From positions 1 through 5,861 of the forward strand of contig SYDB01000061.1 in assembly GCA_005786815.1 (NCBI GenBank): a DNA stretch of 5,861 bases. The letters run 5' to 3'. The translations under genes and the position numbers were made by a program. The first letter of the stretch is position 1; each line of letters starts with the position of its first letter. This DNA is from Burkholderiales bacterium. Lineage in GTDB: Bacteria > Pseudomonadota > Gammaproteobacteria > Burkholderiales > Burkholderiaceae_C. Of this stretch, positions 1 through 5,861 are shown piece by piece. The notes beneath the pieces are model-generated. The model did no database searches and was not told the origin of the DNA. It saw only the letters and a list, made by a program, of their open reading frames with translations.

Positions 1-222
1 ACCATGCTCATCTCGGCACCATTACTTGTCGTGGGCTTGGTGGTGGGTTTGGTCGTCGGTATTTTCCAAGCGGCAACCTCGATCAACGAGCAAACGCTTA
101 GTTTTATTCCAAAAGTGTTTGCGATTGGCTTGACCGTCTCGATCATGGGTGGTTGGATGATTAACACCATGGTGGACTACACCAAGGCCATCTTTACGCG
201 CATTCCTAATTTGTTCATGTGA
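1..222 (+). CDS. fliQ: Flagellar export gate protein FliQ, 5'-truncated
   Basis: FliQ is a small two-helix inner-membrane protein that, with FliP and FliR, forms the core of the flagellar type III export gate. The frame is open from base 1 and ends with TGA at 220-222, giving 73 visible codons. The family is usually about 89 residues, so roughly 16 N-terminal residues lie upstream of the window. The ATG at position 4 is therefore probably internal (the codon before it is ACC) and not the true start. The family hallmark FQAATSINEQTLSFIPK begins at position 64, between two hydrophobic segments, and the protein ends with the typical VDYTKAIFTRIP-type tail. fliR starts 9 bases after the stop, which is the usual fliQ-fliR order. 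fliP would be expected just upstream. Confidence 0.96.
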   Translation, partial: TMLISAPLLVVGLVVGLVVGIFQAATSINEQTLSFIPKVFAIGLTVSIMGGWMINTMVDYTKAIFTRIPNLFM

Positions 223-231
223 TGTCGGCTC

Positions 232-999
232 ATGAACGTAGCGCTGTTAGACATTCTTGAAAAATTTTTGGTCATCGTTTGGCCGATGTTGCGCTTGTCT
301 GCATTTTTAGCGTTCACTTCTATTTTCTCTATCCGCGCGGTCAATCTGCGCATTCGGATGTGTTTAGGTTTTGCATTGGCATTTTTTGTGTCACAGCAAA
401 TCGATATTCCACGTATCGATCCACTAACCGCTGAGGGTTTGCTGGAAATATTTCGCCAAATTTTGATTGGCCTAACCATGGGTTTGGTTTTTCAAGTCGC
501 GTCTGCCACTTTGGTGGTGGCAGGGCAAGCGATAGCGGGTTCGATGGGTTTGTCGATGGCCAACATGATTGACCCGAATATGGGTAGCGTGCCGGTGTTG
601 TCTGCATTTTTCAACATCATGGGCACCCTAGTGTTTCTTGGCATCGGGGGCCATTTGATTGTGTTTGGCCTGGTGCTGGAGTCGTTCAAGTTGTTGCCCA
701 TTGGCCAAGAGTTTTTCTCGCAAGACATGTTGGGCAAGATGATCAACTGGAGCGCCATGATGTTCTTAGGTGCTTTATTGATCGGCTTGCCGGTGATGAT
801 GACATTGCTGTTCATCAATATCGGCCTCGGATTTGTGGCCCGTGCTGCGCCAAGTTTGAATATTTTTACTGTAGGCTTTCCCGCCTTGATCTTGGTGGGA
901 TTTGTCATTTTGATTTTCTCCATGGGTAACAACGTCTCGCGTATCCAATGGGTGTGGACGCAGGCGTTTTTGATGCTGCGATCATTTTTAGGAAGTTAA
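232..999 (+). CDS. fliR: Flagellar export gate protein FliR
   Basis: FliR is a multi-pass inner-membrane component of the flagellar type III export gate; it assembles with FliP and FliQ into the helical channel through which rod, hook and filament subunits pass. The 255 residues are close to the usual length of about 260. Several hydrophobic helices are visible. Family landmarks are the MIDPNMGSVPVLS segment (Asp114-Pro115) and RAAPSLNIFTVGFP at residues 204-217. The ATG at 232 lies 9 bases after the fliQ stop with no good Shine-Dalgarno sequence, so translation is probably coupled to fliQ. An ATG at 222 overlaps the fliQ stop but is in another frame. The gene appears intact, with composition matching its neighbours. 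Confidence 0.97.
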   Translation: MNVALLDILEKFLVIVWPMLRLSAFLAFTSIFSIRAVNLRIRMCLGFALAFFVSQQIDIPRIDPLTAEGLLEIFRQILIGLTMGLVFQVASATLVVAGQAIAGSMGLSMANMIDPNMGSVPVLSAFFNIMGTLVFLGIGGHLIVFGLVLESFKLLPIGQEFFSQDMLGKMINWSAMMFLGALLIGLPVMMTLLFINIGLGFVARAAPSLNIFTVGFPALILVGFVILIFSMGNNVSRIQWVWTQAFLMLRSFLGS

Positions 1000-1012
1000 T
1001 TAGGTAAACAAG

Positions 1013-2161
1013 ATGGCAGAAGAAAGCAGCCAAGATAAAACCGAAGAACCGACGGCGCAGCGACTCAGCAAAGCGCGCGAGGAAGGCCAGATTGCGCGCT
1101 CGCAAGAACTCGCGCCTGCGGCCATGATGGTGATGGCGACTTTGTTCTTCACCATGATGGGACAGTATCTTTTTAACAGCATGGGAAGTTTGTTCAAAAG
1201 CCAATTGCAGTTTGATAGAAAAATCACGGACAAAGCCGAGTTACTACCCGCTATTTTTGGCAGTGCCATCGTTGATGGCTTTGTCATTGTGTTGCCACTG
1301 ATAGCCATCATGGCAGTGATTGCGGCTCTGTCGACCACATTGTCGGGTGGGCTCATCTTCGCCCCCAAGCTCGCGCTACCTAAATTTAGCAAGCTCAACC
1401 CTATAACTGGTTTGAAGCGTATGTTTGGGACTGACGCATTGATTCAACTGGGTAAGGCTGTCGCTAAGTTTTTAGTGGTCGGTGCCATATTGCTGGTGTC
1501 GGTCATGAACAATTTGAACGACTTGACCAATATTTCGCAAATGGATTTAGGCCAAGCCGTAAGGGTTGCTGGCACCATCATTGTGGATTCTTGTTTTTGG
1601 TTGAGTCTGGGTTTGGTCTTGGTGGCATTGGTGGACGTGCCATTGCAGCGCCACCAATTGAACAAGAAACTCAAGATGACCAAACAAGAGGTCAAAGACG
1701 AGATGAAGAACTCAGAAGGTAACCCCGAGGTCAAAGGTCAGATCCGTCGCCGTCAACGCGAAATTTTGAATAACAAGATGATGACCAAGGTCAAAGATGC
1801 AGACGTCGTCATCACCAACCCAACCCACTTTGCTGTGGCCTTGTCGTATGACCCGAACGGTGAGGGCGCACCTATTTTGGTAGCCAAGGGCGATGATGGA
1901 TTGGCTGCACGTATTCGTGAAGAAGCGACCAAGCATGGTGTCTATTTATTTGAAGCGCCTTTGCTAGCCCGCGCCTTATACTTCACGACTAAGTTAGACC
2001 ACCCCATTCCAGAGGCGCTCTACCACGCTGTGGCTCAGGTGATTGCCTTTGTGTTCAGTCTTAACCAGTCTTACGGAAGAGGCCAAGAAGTGATCAAGCC
2101 AGACCCGAAAATTCCTGACGAGATGAAATTTGATGCCAACGGTGTTTTGATGAACTCTTAA
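1013..2161 (+). CDS. flhB: Flagellar export switch protein FlhB
   Basis: FlhB is the export-gate membrane protein that switches secretion from rod/hook to filament substrates after self-cleavage. Its 382 residues match the usual size (383 in Salmonella). The N-terminus is the typical charged stretch (DKTEEPTAQRLSKAREEGQI). Four hydrophobic segments follow at about residues 35-54, 84-108, 150-166 and 186-207, with the conserved LNPITGLKRMF at 128-138 between the second and third. The basic cytoplasmic linker leads to the autocleavage motif NPTH at residues 269-272, the same numbering as Salmonella, so switching is expected to work. The start has only a weak AGG (1002-1004) eight bases upstream and lies 13 bases after fliR. 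fliR-flhB adjacency is common in polarly flagellated gammaproteobacteria, where flhA usually follows; here it does not. A virulence-type secretion homologue (YscU/SpaS) is unlikely given FliQ/FliR wording and length. Confidence 0.98.
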   Translation: MAEESSQDKTEEPTAQRLSKAREEGQIARSQELAPAAMMVMATLFFTMMGQYLFNSMGSLFKSQLQFDRKITDKAELLPAIFGSAIVDGFVIVLPLIAIMAVIAALSTTLSGGLIFAPKLALPKFSKLNPITGLKRMFGTDALIQLGKAVAKFLVVGAILLVSVMNNLNDLTNISQMDLGQAVRVAGTIIVDSCFWLSLGLVLVALVDVPLQRHQLNKKLKMTKQEVKDEMKNSEGNPEVKGQIRRRQREILNNKMMTKVKDADVVITNPTHFAVALSYDPNGEGAPILVAKGDDGLAARIREEATKHGVYLFEAPLLARALYFTTKLDHPIPEALYHAVAQVIAFVFSLNQSYGRGQEVIKPDPKIPDEMKFDANGVLMNS

Positions 2162-2178
2162 TCCCCAATTCAGCCCGT

Positions 2179-3708
2179 ATGACCGATATCTTCCAAAGCC
2201 CAGGTGACCGATTACGGTTTGAAATCCTTCTCAAATCGTTGACTGAAGGAAGCATCAATTTGGCTGTTTTAAGCCAACATGATTTGGTGTTGGATTTTTA
2301 TGGCAGTCTTTTTGAAGAACGCTTGCGCGCTGCGGGCGAACAGAACATTGAGTTTTGTACCTCCACCAGTTCAGAGCAGTTGGTGCAAACCTTCAACGAC
2401 ATCTTGTCGGAACTCACTCTCAACCAAGCCACTGAAAAAGAAAAAAAATTAGCGCCACGCCGCTTTTTGTTGTTTCGCGATTCCATCTTGATGCAAGAGT
2501 TCGAGCTGCAACTGCTTGCAAGATTGGTTAATGGATTCCCTGCAGGCAATATCAGCGTCATTTTGCTGATCAACAGCGCTGGCAACTACCATAAAAAGTT
2601 AGAAGCGTTTGGTAAAAACCTGTTGCAATGGGAAGTCGAAACCAAAGCGGGTGAACCCAAACGTGTTTTGTCGGATTGGGTGGCTGACACACCAGAAGCT
2701 GCGCCTGCATCTGAGCCACCTGTTTTGCAACCGATGTCGGCGCAAGACTCAGAGGAAGCGCTCAAGCAACTCAATATGCCCAAGAAAACGTCTTGGCGTA
2801 TTCCTGGGCTTGGCAGAAAAGCTCAGCCTGCTCCTACACCTGCACCTGCTTCAGCCACGGTTGTTTCAGGACCTGCACCGGCGCCTGCATCAACACCCAC
2901 CAAACCGCAAGAGGCTGCACCCGTTGCGGCTTTCGATGCACAAACGCCGCGCGAACCAGTTTTGGGCGCACCAGTTCTTGGCGTTCCTGCAAGCGTCGCC
3001 ACCACAAATGCGCAAGCAACTGAATCAGATGTTTTCAAACGCAGTTCGCGCAAGCCGCGCTGGGGCATTGTTCTATTTGTGTTGCTAATGTCTTCGGCAG
3101 TCTTTGGCTTTATGTACAAAGATATGCTGGTGGAAGAAGCTGAGCTCTTCAAGAAATATTTGTTACGCGGGACCCCCGCTGCACCAGCGCCTGAGCCTTT
3201 AGCTAGTGCGCCAGAACCTGTAGCGTCCAGCGCGGCACCAGCTGCAAGCGACGTAGCTTCCGGTGCTATGGATATGCAAGCTACTCCAGCGAGCGGCAGC
3301 ATGGTTGCAGCGCCAGTAGCTTCTGAGCCTCTTTTGGTTGCGCCCGCTAAAGAGCCAGAAAAAAAAGAACCTCCTAAAAAAGAAGCTCAAACTAATGCTG
3401 CTCAAGCCGATAAAGTATCTGATGCAGATTGGGTCAGCCAATTGCCTGATGAAGGCTTTGTCTTGCAACTTGCCGCATTTGATGTGGAAGAAGAAATGCT
3501 GACCTTCAAACGCAGCCATGCGGCGTACGCTTCGGCGCGGGTGATGCAGGTCAGAAAAAAAGATACAAACAAACGCTACTTTATTTTGTTGGCCGGCCCG
3601 TTTGAGACCAAGCCAGAGGCGGATCGATTCATGAAATCAAGCCCCTTGCTTGCAAAAGGTTGGTTACGCAGTGTGAAGTCTGTGAAAGCCCAACTAACTA
3701 AGGGATAA
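2179..3708 (+). CDS. DamX-like protein: AAA-like domain without P-loop, one membrane helix, C-terminal SPOR domain
   Basis: The 509 residues divide into four parts. Residues 1 to about 165 form an alpha/beta domain whose order of strands (INLAVLS at 26-32, RFLLFRD at 95-101, ISVILLINS at 125-133) recalls the AAA domains of ExeA/DamX-type proteins. No GxxxxGK[S/T] Walker A motif is present where the first strand ends (SQHDLVLDF), and the Walker B position reads FRD. Residues about 170-290 are a Pro/Ala-rich linker. A membrane helix follows at about 295-314 (WGIVLFVLLMSSAVFGFMY), then a second low-complexity Pro/Ala/Lys linker. Residues about 426-503 look like a SPOR domain (GFVLQLAAF, then YFILLAGPFETKPEADRF). 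SPOR domains bind peptidoglycan stripped of stem peptides; DamX and FtsN are known examples. Inferred topology is cytoplasmic N-terminus and periplasmic C-terminus. The gene lies 17 bases after flhB, no clear Shine-Dalgarno sequence precedes the ATG, and a flagellar role is inferred only from linkage. Confidence 0.85.
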   Translation: MTDIFQSPGDRLRFEILLKSLTEGSINLAVLSQHDLVLDFYGSLFEERLRAAGEQNIEFCTSTSSEQLVQTFNDILSELTLNQATEKEKKLAPRRFLLFRDSILMQEFELQLLARLVNGFPAGNISVILLINSAGNYHKKLEAFGKNLLQWEVETKAGEPKRVLSDWVADTPEAAPASEPPVLQPMSAQDSEEALKQLNMPKKTSWRIPGLGRKAQPAPTPAPASATVVSGPAPAPASTPTKPQEAAPVAAFDAQTPREPVLGAPVLGVPASVATTNAQATESDVFKRSSRKPRWGIVLFVLLMSSAVFGFMYKDMLVEEAELFKKYLLRGTPAAPAPEPLASAPEPVASSAAPAASDVASGAMDMQATPASGSMVAAPVASEPLLVAPAKEPEKKEPPKKEAQTNAAQADKVSDADWVSQLPDEGFVLQLAAFDVEEEMLTFKRSHAAYASARVMQVRKKDTNKRYFILLAGPFETKPEADRFMKSSPLLAKGWLRSVKSVKAQLTKG

Positions 3709-3713
3709 GCAAT

Positions 3714-3719
3714 AAGGAG
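3714..3719 (+). promoter_or_regulatory. Strong ribosome binding site for the 142-residue protein
   Basis: AAGGAG lies five bases before the ATG at 3725 and just after the stop of the SPOR gene. It is the only near-consensus Shine-Dalgarno sequence in the cluster. It fixes the start of the small gene and suggests that this gene is translated more independently, and perhaps more strongly, than its neighbours. Confidence 0.8.
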
Positions 3720-3724
3720 CGCAC

Positions 3725-4153
3725 ATGTCTAGCAACGAAGCCGACGTTCTCTCTAAAAAAGGCCATGAGACCTTTGAGCCTGCTTTTGAAACCGACCAGG
3801 TGCCGCGCATTCAGGTTCCCAACGTGCCTGAGGACGCGCAGGGACTTTCTGCCAAGGAATTGGCCCAGGTCCCTACCTTGGACGAGCAACAGGTCAAGCC
3901 TGCGCCAGTGGAGGCTAAGCAAGCGAACACTGACACAGAAGACCCTATAGCCCCCGCAGTCAAAGAAGCCAGCGCTTCCGTCTTGGACGAGCTAGACGCC
4001 TTGCCGATATTGGACGAGGTTCACGCTCAAGAGATGCCTGGTCACGTCGATACTTGGATAGAGGTATTTCAAAAACGTACTGAAAAGCTAACCGAAGAAA
4101 TCAGACAGTTGCATATGCGGCTTGATGTTCTAGAAGAAAAATCAAAGGGTTAA
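3725..4153 (+). CDS. Small acidic protein with C-terminal coiled coil, function unknown
   Basis: I do not recognise this 142-residue protein. Residues 1 to about 105 are rich in Glu, Asp, Pro and Ala with few hydrophobic runs, which points to a largely disordered acidic region. Residues about 107-139 (from HVDTWIEVFQKRTEKL onward) have regularly spaced hydrophobic residues among charged ones and should form a short amphipathic helix or coiled coil. There is no signal peptide or membrane segment, so the protein is probably cytoplasmic. The reading frame is supported by the AAGGAG site before the ATG, by gene-like composition and by close packing: 16 bases after the SPOR gene and 2 bases before the next gene. 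Translational coupling with the next gene suggests the two products work together, possibly through their helices. This is inference. Confidence 0.8.
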   Translation: MSSNEADVLSKKGHETFEPAFETDQVPRIQVPNVPEDAQGLSAKELAQVPTLDEQQVKPAPVEAKQANTDTEDPIAPAVKEASASVLDELDALPILDEVHAQEMPGHVDTWIEVFQKRTEKLTEEIRQLHMRLDVLEEKSKG

Positions 4154-4155
4154 CC

Positions 4156-5319
4156 ATGGCGGAAGCTGAAAAAAACACTGACGACACAGCCGTGCTCGAA
4201 GCGCCGGTGGACGAAGTCGAAGCGAAGGACGCAGCGCAGTCAGGTGAAAACACGTCTGAAGGTGATGCTGAGCCGATTTTGGACGTAGATGCCACTGCTG
4301 AGCGTTTGACAGACATTGCCAACCAATCCTTAGACAGCAACGAAGTCGCTCGCCAAATTGAAGAGCTGACCTCGGTAGTTTTAGATTCAGCGGAGGTATC
4401 TACACGCTCAGCATCTATTGCTGCGGATGTCAGTACCGCCATGCGTATGGTGGTTGCCAAAATCGAAGAAACCAACCGCCGCAATGTCTTGCACTCTCGC
4501 GTGATGCTGGGTGCTATTTGCGTGTGTTTGCTTGTGGCTATGGGCTTTTTCTTTGGTATCACTTTGAAAATGACCAAGTCGATCAAAGAGTTGGATGTGA
4601 TGACATACGCCATGTCTAAGCGCATGATCGAAATCGACGGAAGTATCAGTGCCATAGGTAAAACGAATTCTGATTTCTCTGAAATTACAGACAAACAAGA
4701 AGAACTCAACAGCACGCAGAAGAATGTCGCTAACCGTTTAGACGAAATTGGCCGAGTGATGTCCACCATGCCCAACTTGGTGGCCGATCAAAACAACAAG
4801 TTGATTGACGCTAAATTGCTTGCCATGAATAAATCTTTGGCAGCTATGGACGCCAAGATCGCTGCCAATATGGATGCCGACAAAATCAAGCAGCAACCTG
4901 TGCAATTGGTATTGACTGAAATACAAAAAATGCGCGTGGAGATGAATCAAAGTTTGCAAGCGCGCGATAAATTGCAAGCCTCTGCTTATGAGCAAGCAGT
5001 AAAGAGTGCCAGCAATGCAGCTGCTCTTGCACAAAAAGCCGCTGATAGCGCAGTTGCCGCAGAAAAAGCTGCAGCCGCAGAGCGTTTAACCTCGCAAAAA
5101 GCTGCCGCTGAGCGTGCAGCTGCCATGCGTTTTGCGCCTGAGGAAAAGCCCCCACAGAAAACCCAAGCGGACAAAGCGGCTGCTGACAGAGCGGCTGCAG
5201 AGAGAGCCGCGGCAAAAGCCTCTGCAGAGAGAGCTGCTGGACTAGCCGCCGAGCGCGCGGCAGCAGCTGAGCGCGCCGCCCCGCACCGGGGCTCGACGCA
5301 CCGTCCGGGACGCACTTGA
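4156..5319 (+). CDS. Bitopic membrane protein with long alanine-rich helical region; 3' end replaced at a sequence junction
   Basis: The product is not recognised. Residues 1 to about 110 are acidic and probably cytoplasmic. One membrane helix lies at about 116-136 (VMLGAICVCLLVAMGFFFGI). The remainder, expected to be periplasmic, is strongly helical, with coiled-coil-like stretches (about 150-270), and becomes an alanine-rich repeat of AERAA/AEKAA/ADRAA type from about residue 280. This resembles the helical domain II of TolA, but such low-complexity similarity is weak evidence of homology. AAAGGG at 4144-4149 precedes the ATG, which is 2 bases after the preceding stop. The genuine protein can be followed to about residue 375 (5280). 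The last 12 residues (PHRGSTHRPGRT) are an out-of-frame reading of the high-GC methyltransferase DNA, so the natural C-terminus is missing. The 387-residue length should not be taken as real. Confidence 0.8.
   Translation: MAEAEKNTDDTAVLEAPVDEVEAKDAAQSGENTSEGDAEPILDVDATAERLTDIANQSLDSNEVARQIEELTSVVLDSAEVSTRSASIAADVSTAMRMVVAKIEETNRRNVLHSRVMLGAICVCLLVAMGFFFGITLKMTKSIKELDVMTYAMSKRMIEIDGSISAIGKTNSDFSEITDKQEELNSTQKNVANRLDEIGRVMSTMPNLVADQNNKLIDAKLLAMNKSLAAMDAKIAANMDADKIKQQPVQLVLTEIQKMRVEMNQSLQARDKLQASAYEQAVKSASNAAALAQKAADSAVAAEKAAAAERLTSQKAAAERAAAMRFAPEEKPPQKTQADKAAADRAAAERAAAKASAERAAGLAAERAAAAERAAPHRGSTHRPGRT
5000..5280 (+). repeat. Imperfect alanine-rich coding repeat
   Basis: This stretch of the membrane-protein gene is built of imperfect units encoding A-E-R/K-A-A and A-D-R/K-A-A. 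One 13-base unit (CTGCAGAGAGAGC) recurs exactly at 5195-5207 and 5222-5234, 27 bases or nine codons apart. GAGCGCGC also recurs near 5251 and 5270. The repeat ends abruptly at the junction with the GC-rich DNA. Such repeats can change length by slippage and are also places where assemblers join unrelated sequences. Confidence 0.7.
5270..5286. other. Junction between two unrelated DNA segments
   Basis: The alanine-rich reading frame of the upstream gene ends sensibly at about 5280. Methyltransferase-like sequence begins at about 5282 in a different frame (+2 instead of +1). GC content rises from roughly 40-50% to above 70%. Both genes are cut at this point: the upstream one loses its C-terminus and the methyltransferase its N-terminal catalytic half. 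No insertion sequence, tRNA, integrase gene or recognisable attachment site lies at the boundary. The GC-rich repeat itself blurs the exact base. Confidence 0.8.
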
Positions 5320-5809
5320 CGGACTGCCGCCGGCGGGCGGCAGCGGCGACCTGCTGCACGACCTGCCCGAACAGCGGTCGGCGCGGATCGTCGCGCTCAT
5401 CCGCCAGGTCCCGGCCGACGGCGGGAGCCGCACCGCGCTGGACAAGCAGCTGGCCTGCCACACCGGATTCGACGGGTTCAAGGACGTCTATGGCCGGATG
5501 GCCTGGGACCGCCCGGCCCCCACGATCACCGGCGGCTGCCACAACCCCTCCAAAGGCCGATTCCTGCACCCGGAGCAGCACCGCGCCGTCACCCTGCGCG
5601 AGGCCGCGCTGCTTCAGGGATTTCCGCCCGGCTACCGCTTCCGGCTCGACAGGGGCAAGCTGGCCGCCGCACTGATGATCGGCAACGCCATCCCGCCGGA
5701 CTTCGTCGCCGCGCATGCAGTTCCGATCGCGGCCCTGCTCCGCACAGAGCCGGCCGCTGCGAGCCAGCCACCAACGCAGCCAGCCGCCAGCACGACTCTG
5801 ACCGCCTAG
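5282..5809 (+). CDS. C-terminal fragment of a C5 DNA cytosine methyltransferase
   Basis: These enzymes transfer a methyl group from S-adenosylmethionine to carbon 5 of cytosine, usually within restriction-modification or related systems. The frame is open from 5246 (after a TAG at 5243-5245), but recognisable family sequence starts at about 5282 and runs 175 codons to the TAG at 5807-5809. Visible landmarks are RTVRDALDGLPP, typical of the segment after motif VIII; VYGRMAWDRPAPTITGGC from 5486, followed by NPSKGRFLHPEQ; motif IX TLREAALLQGFPP at 5591-5629; and motif X MIGNAIPP from 5675. The cofactor-binding motif I and the catalytic Pro-Cys motif IV are absent because they would lie beyond the junction, so this fragment cannot be active. 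A short Ala/Pro/Thr-rich tail follows motif X. Composition and wording suggest an actinobacterial enzyme. An internal ATG at 5498 is not a believable start, as homology extends well upstream. Confidence 0.92.
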   Translation, partial: RTGARRTVRDALDGLPPAGGSGDLLHDLPEQRSARIVALIRQVPADGGSRTALDKQLACHTGFDGFKDVYGRMAWDRPAPTITGGCHNPSKGRFLHPEQHRAVTLREAALLQGFPPGYRFRLDRGKLAAALMIGNAIPPDFVAAHAVPIAALLRTEPAAASQPPTQPAASTTLTA

Positions 5810-5819
5810 CCTCACCCCG

Positions 5820-5861
5820 GTGAGCATCCCCGCCGCACGCCAGCGCGAGTTTCACATCACC
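5820..5861 (+). CDS. Possible start of a downstream gene, truncated at window end
   Basis: A GTG at 5820 opens a frame of 14 codons (VSIPAARQREFHIT) that runs to the window edge. It lies 10 bases after the methyltransferase stop on the same strand, as expected for an operon partner. No Shine-Dalgarno sequence is visible and 14 codons in GC-rich DNA can be open by chance. No function can be assigned. Confidence 0.25.
   Translation, partial: MSIPAARQREFHIT

Noticed and set aside
492..932. Minus-strand open frame of 146 codons inside fliR.
   Set aside because: It is a shadow of the complete fliR gene, without any recognisable domain or gene-start signal.
2436..2448. A-tracts (A5-G-A8; another A8 at 3359-3366) as possible programmed frameshift sites.
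   Set aside because: They encode Lys/Glu runs in a linker or surface region. The zero frame continues into the SPOR domain, and no alternative-frame product or stimulatory hairpin is evident.
2609..3302. Alternative frames on both strands over the Pro/Ala linker of the SPOR protein.
   Set aside because: They arise from the low-complexity GCN/CCN codon repeat; the products are compositional runs and the main frame is continuous through this region.
5000..5280. Alanine-rich repeat as a CRISPR array or mobile repeat.
   Set aside because: Units are imperfect, codon-phased and without spacers; the repeat is explained by the helical protein it encodes.
5282..5809. Methyltransferase as a horizontally acquired defence gene inserted in the flagellar operon.
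   Set aside because: The gene lacks its catalytic half exactly at the junction and no integration machinery or boundary repeats are present, so a complete insertion is not supported; chimerism fits better.
5811..5824. Short inverted repeat CTCAC/GTGAG after the methyltransferase stop, as a terminator.
   Set aside because: The stem is only five or six base pairs, there is no T-run after it, and it overlaps the possible GTG start at 5820.
4886..5827. Long open frame of 313 codons on the minus strand crossing the junction.
   Set aside because: It is the complement of the alanine-rich repeat and of GC-rich methyltransferase codons, both of which suppress stops. It spans two unrelated segments, matches no family and lies opposite well-supported genes.

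Overview
The window joins two pieces of DNA that do not look as if they come from the same organism. Positions 1 to about 5280 are a tightly packed plus-strand gene cluster of moderate GC (hand counts: 45% at 721-780, 40% at 4681-4740). It belongs to a flagellated Gram-negative bacterium, most likely a beta- or gammaproteobacterium. That placement rests on the protein style of FliQ, FliR and FlhB and on a SPOR-domain protein; the genus cannot be read from the sequence. From about 5281 to the end the DNA is very GC-rich (78% at 5401-5460, 72% at 5641-5700) and resembles an actinobacterium, Streptomyces-like in its protein wording.

Layout of the first part: the 3' end of fliQ (1-222), complete fliR (232-999) and complete flhB (1013-2161). 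These three encode membrane components of the flagellar type III export gate. Three further genes follow in the same direction: a 509-residue protein with a cytoplasmic AAA-like domain lacking a P-loop, one membrane helix and a C-terminal SPOR domain (2179-3708); a 142-residue acidic protein ending in a coiled coil (3725-4153); and a single-pass membrane protein with a long alanine-rich helical region (4156 to about 5280). Gaps between genes are 9, 13, 17, 16 and 2 bases. No promoter or terminator is visible inside the cluster, so it reads as one operon. flhA, often next to flhB, is not in the window.

The three downstream genes are the least explained part. Topology suggests an envelope-spanning set: a SPOR domain that would bind peptidoglycan, a second bitopic protein with a periplasmic helix, and a small soluble coiled-coil partner. 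Linkage to the export-gate genes suggests a role in placing or stabilising flagella, but this is inference.

The second part holds the C-terminal 175 codons of a C5 DNA cytosine methyltransferase (5282-5809), with conserved motifs IX and X but without the catalytic half, and perhaps the first 14 codons of another gene (5820-5861). At the join both flanking genes are cut, the frame changes, and composition jumps within a few bases inside an alanine-rich repeat. A chimeric assembly or library artefact is the simplest explanation; a real recombination event is the alternative.
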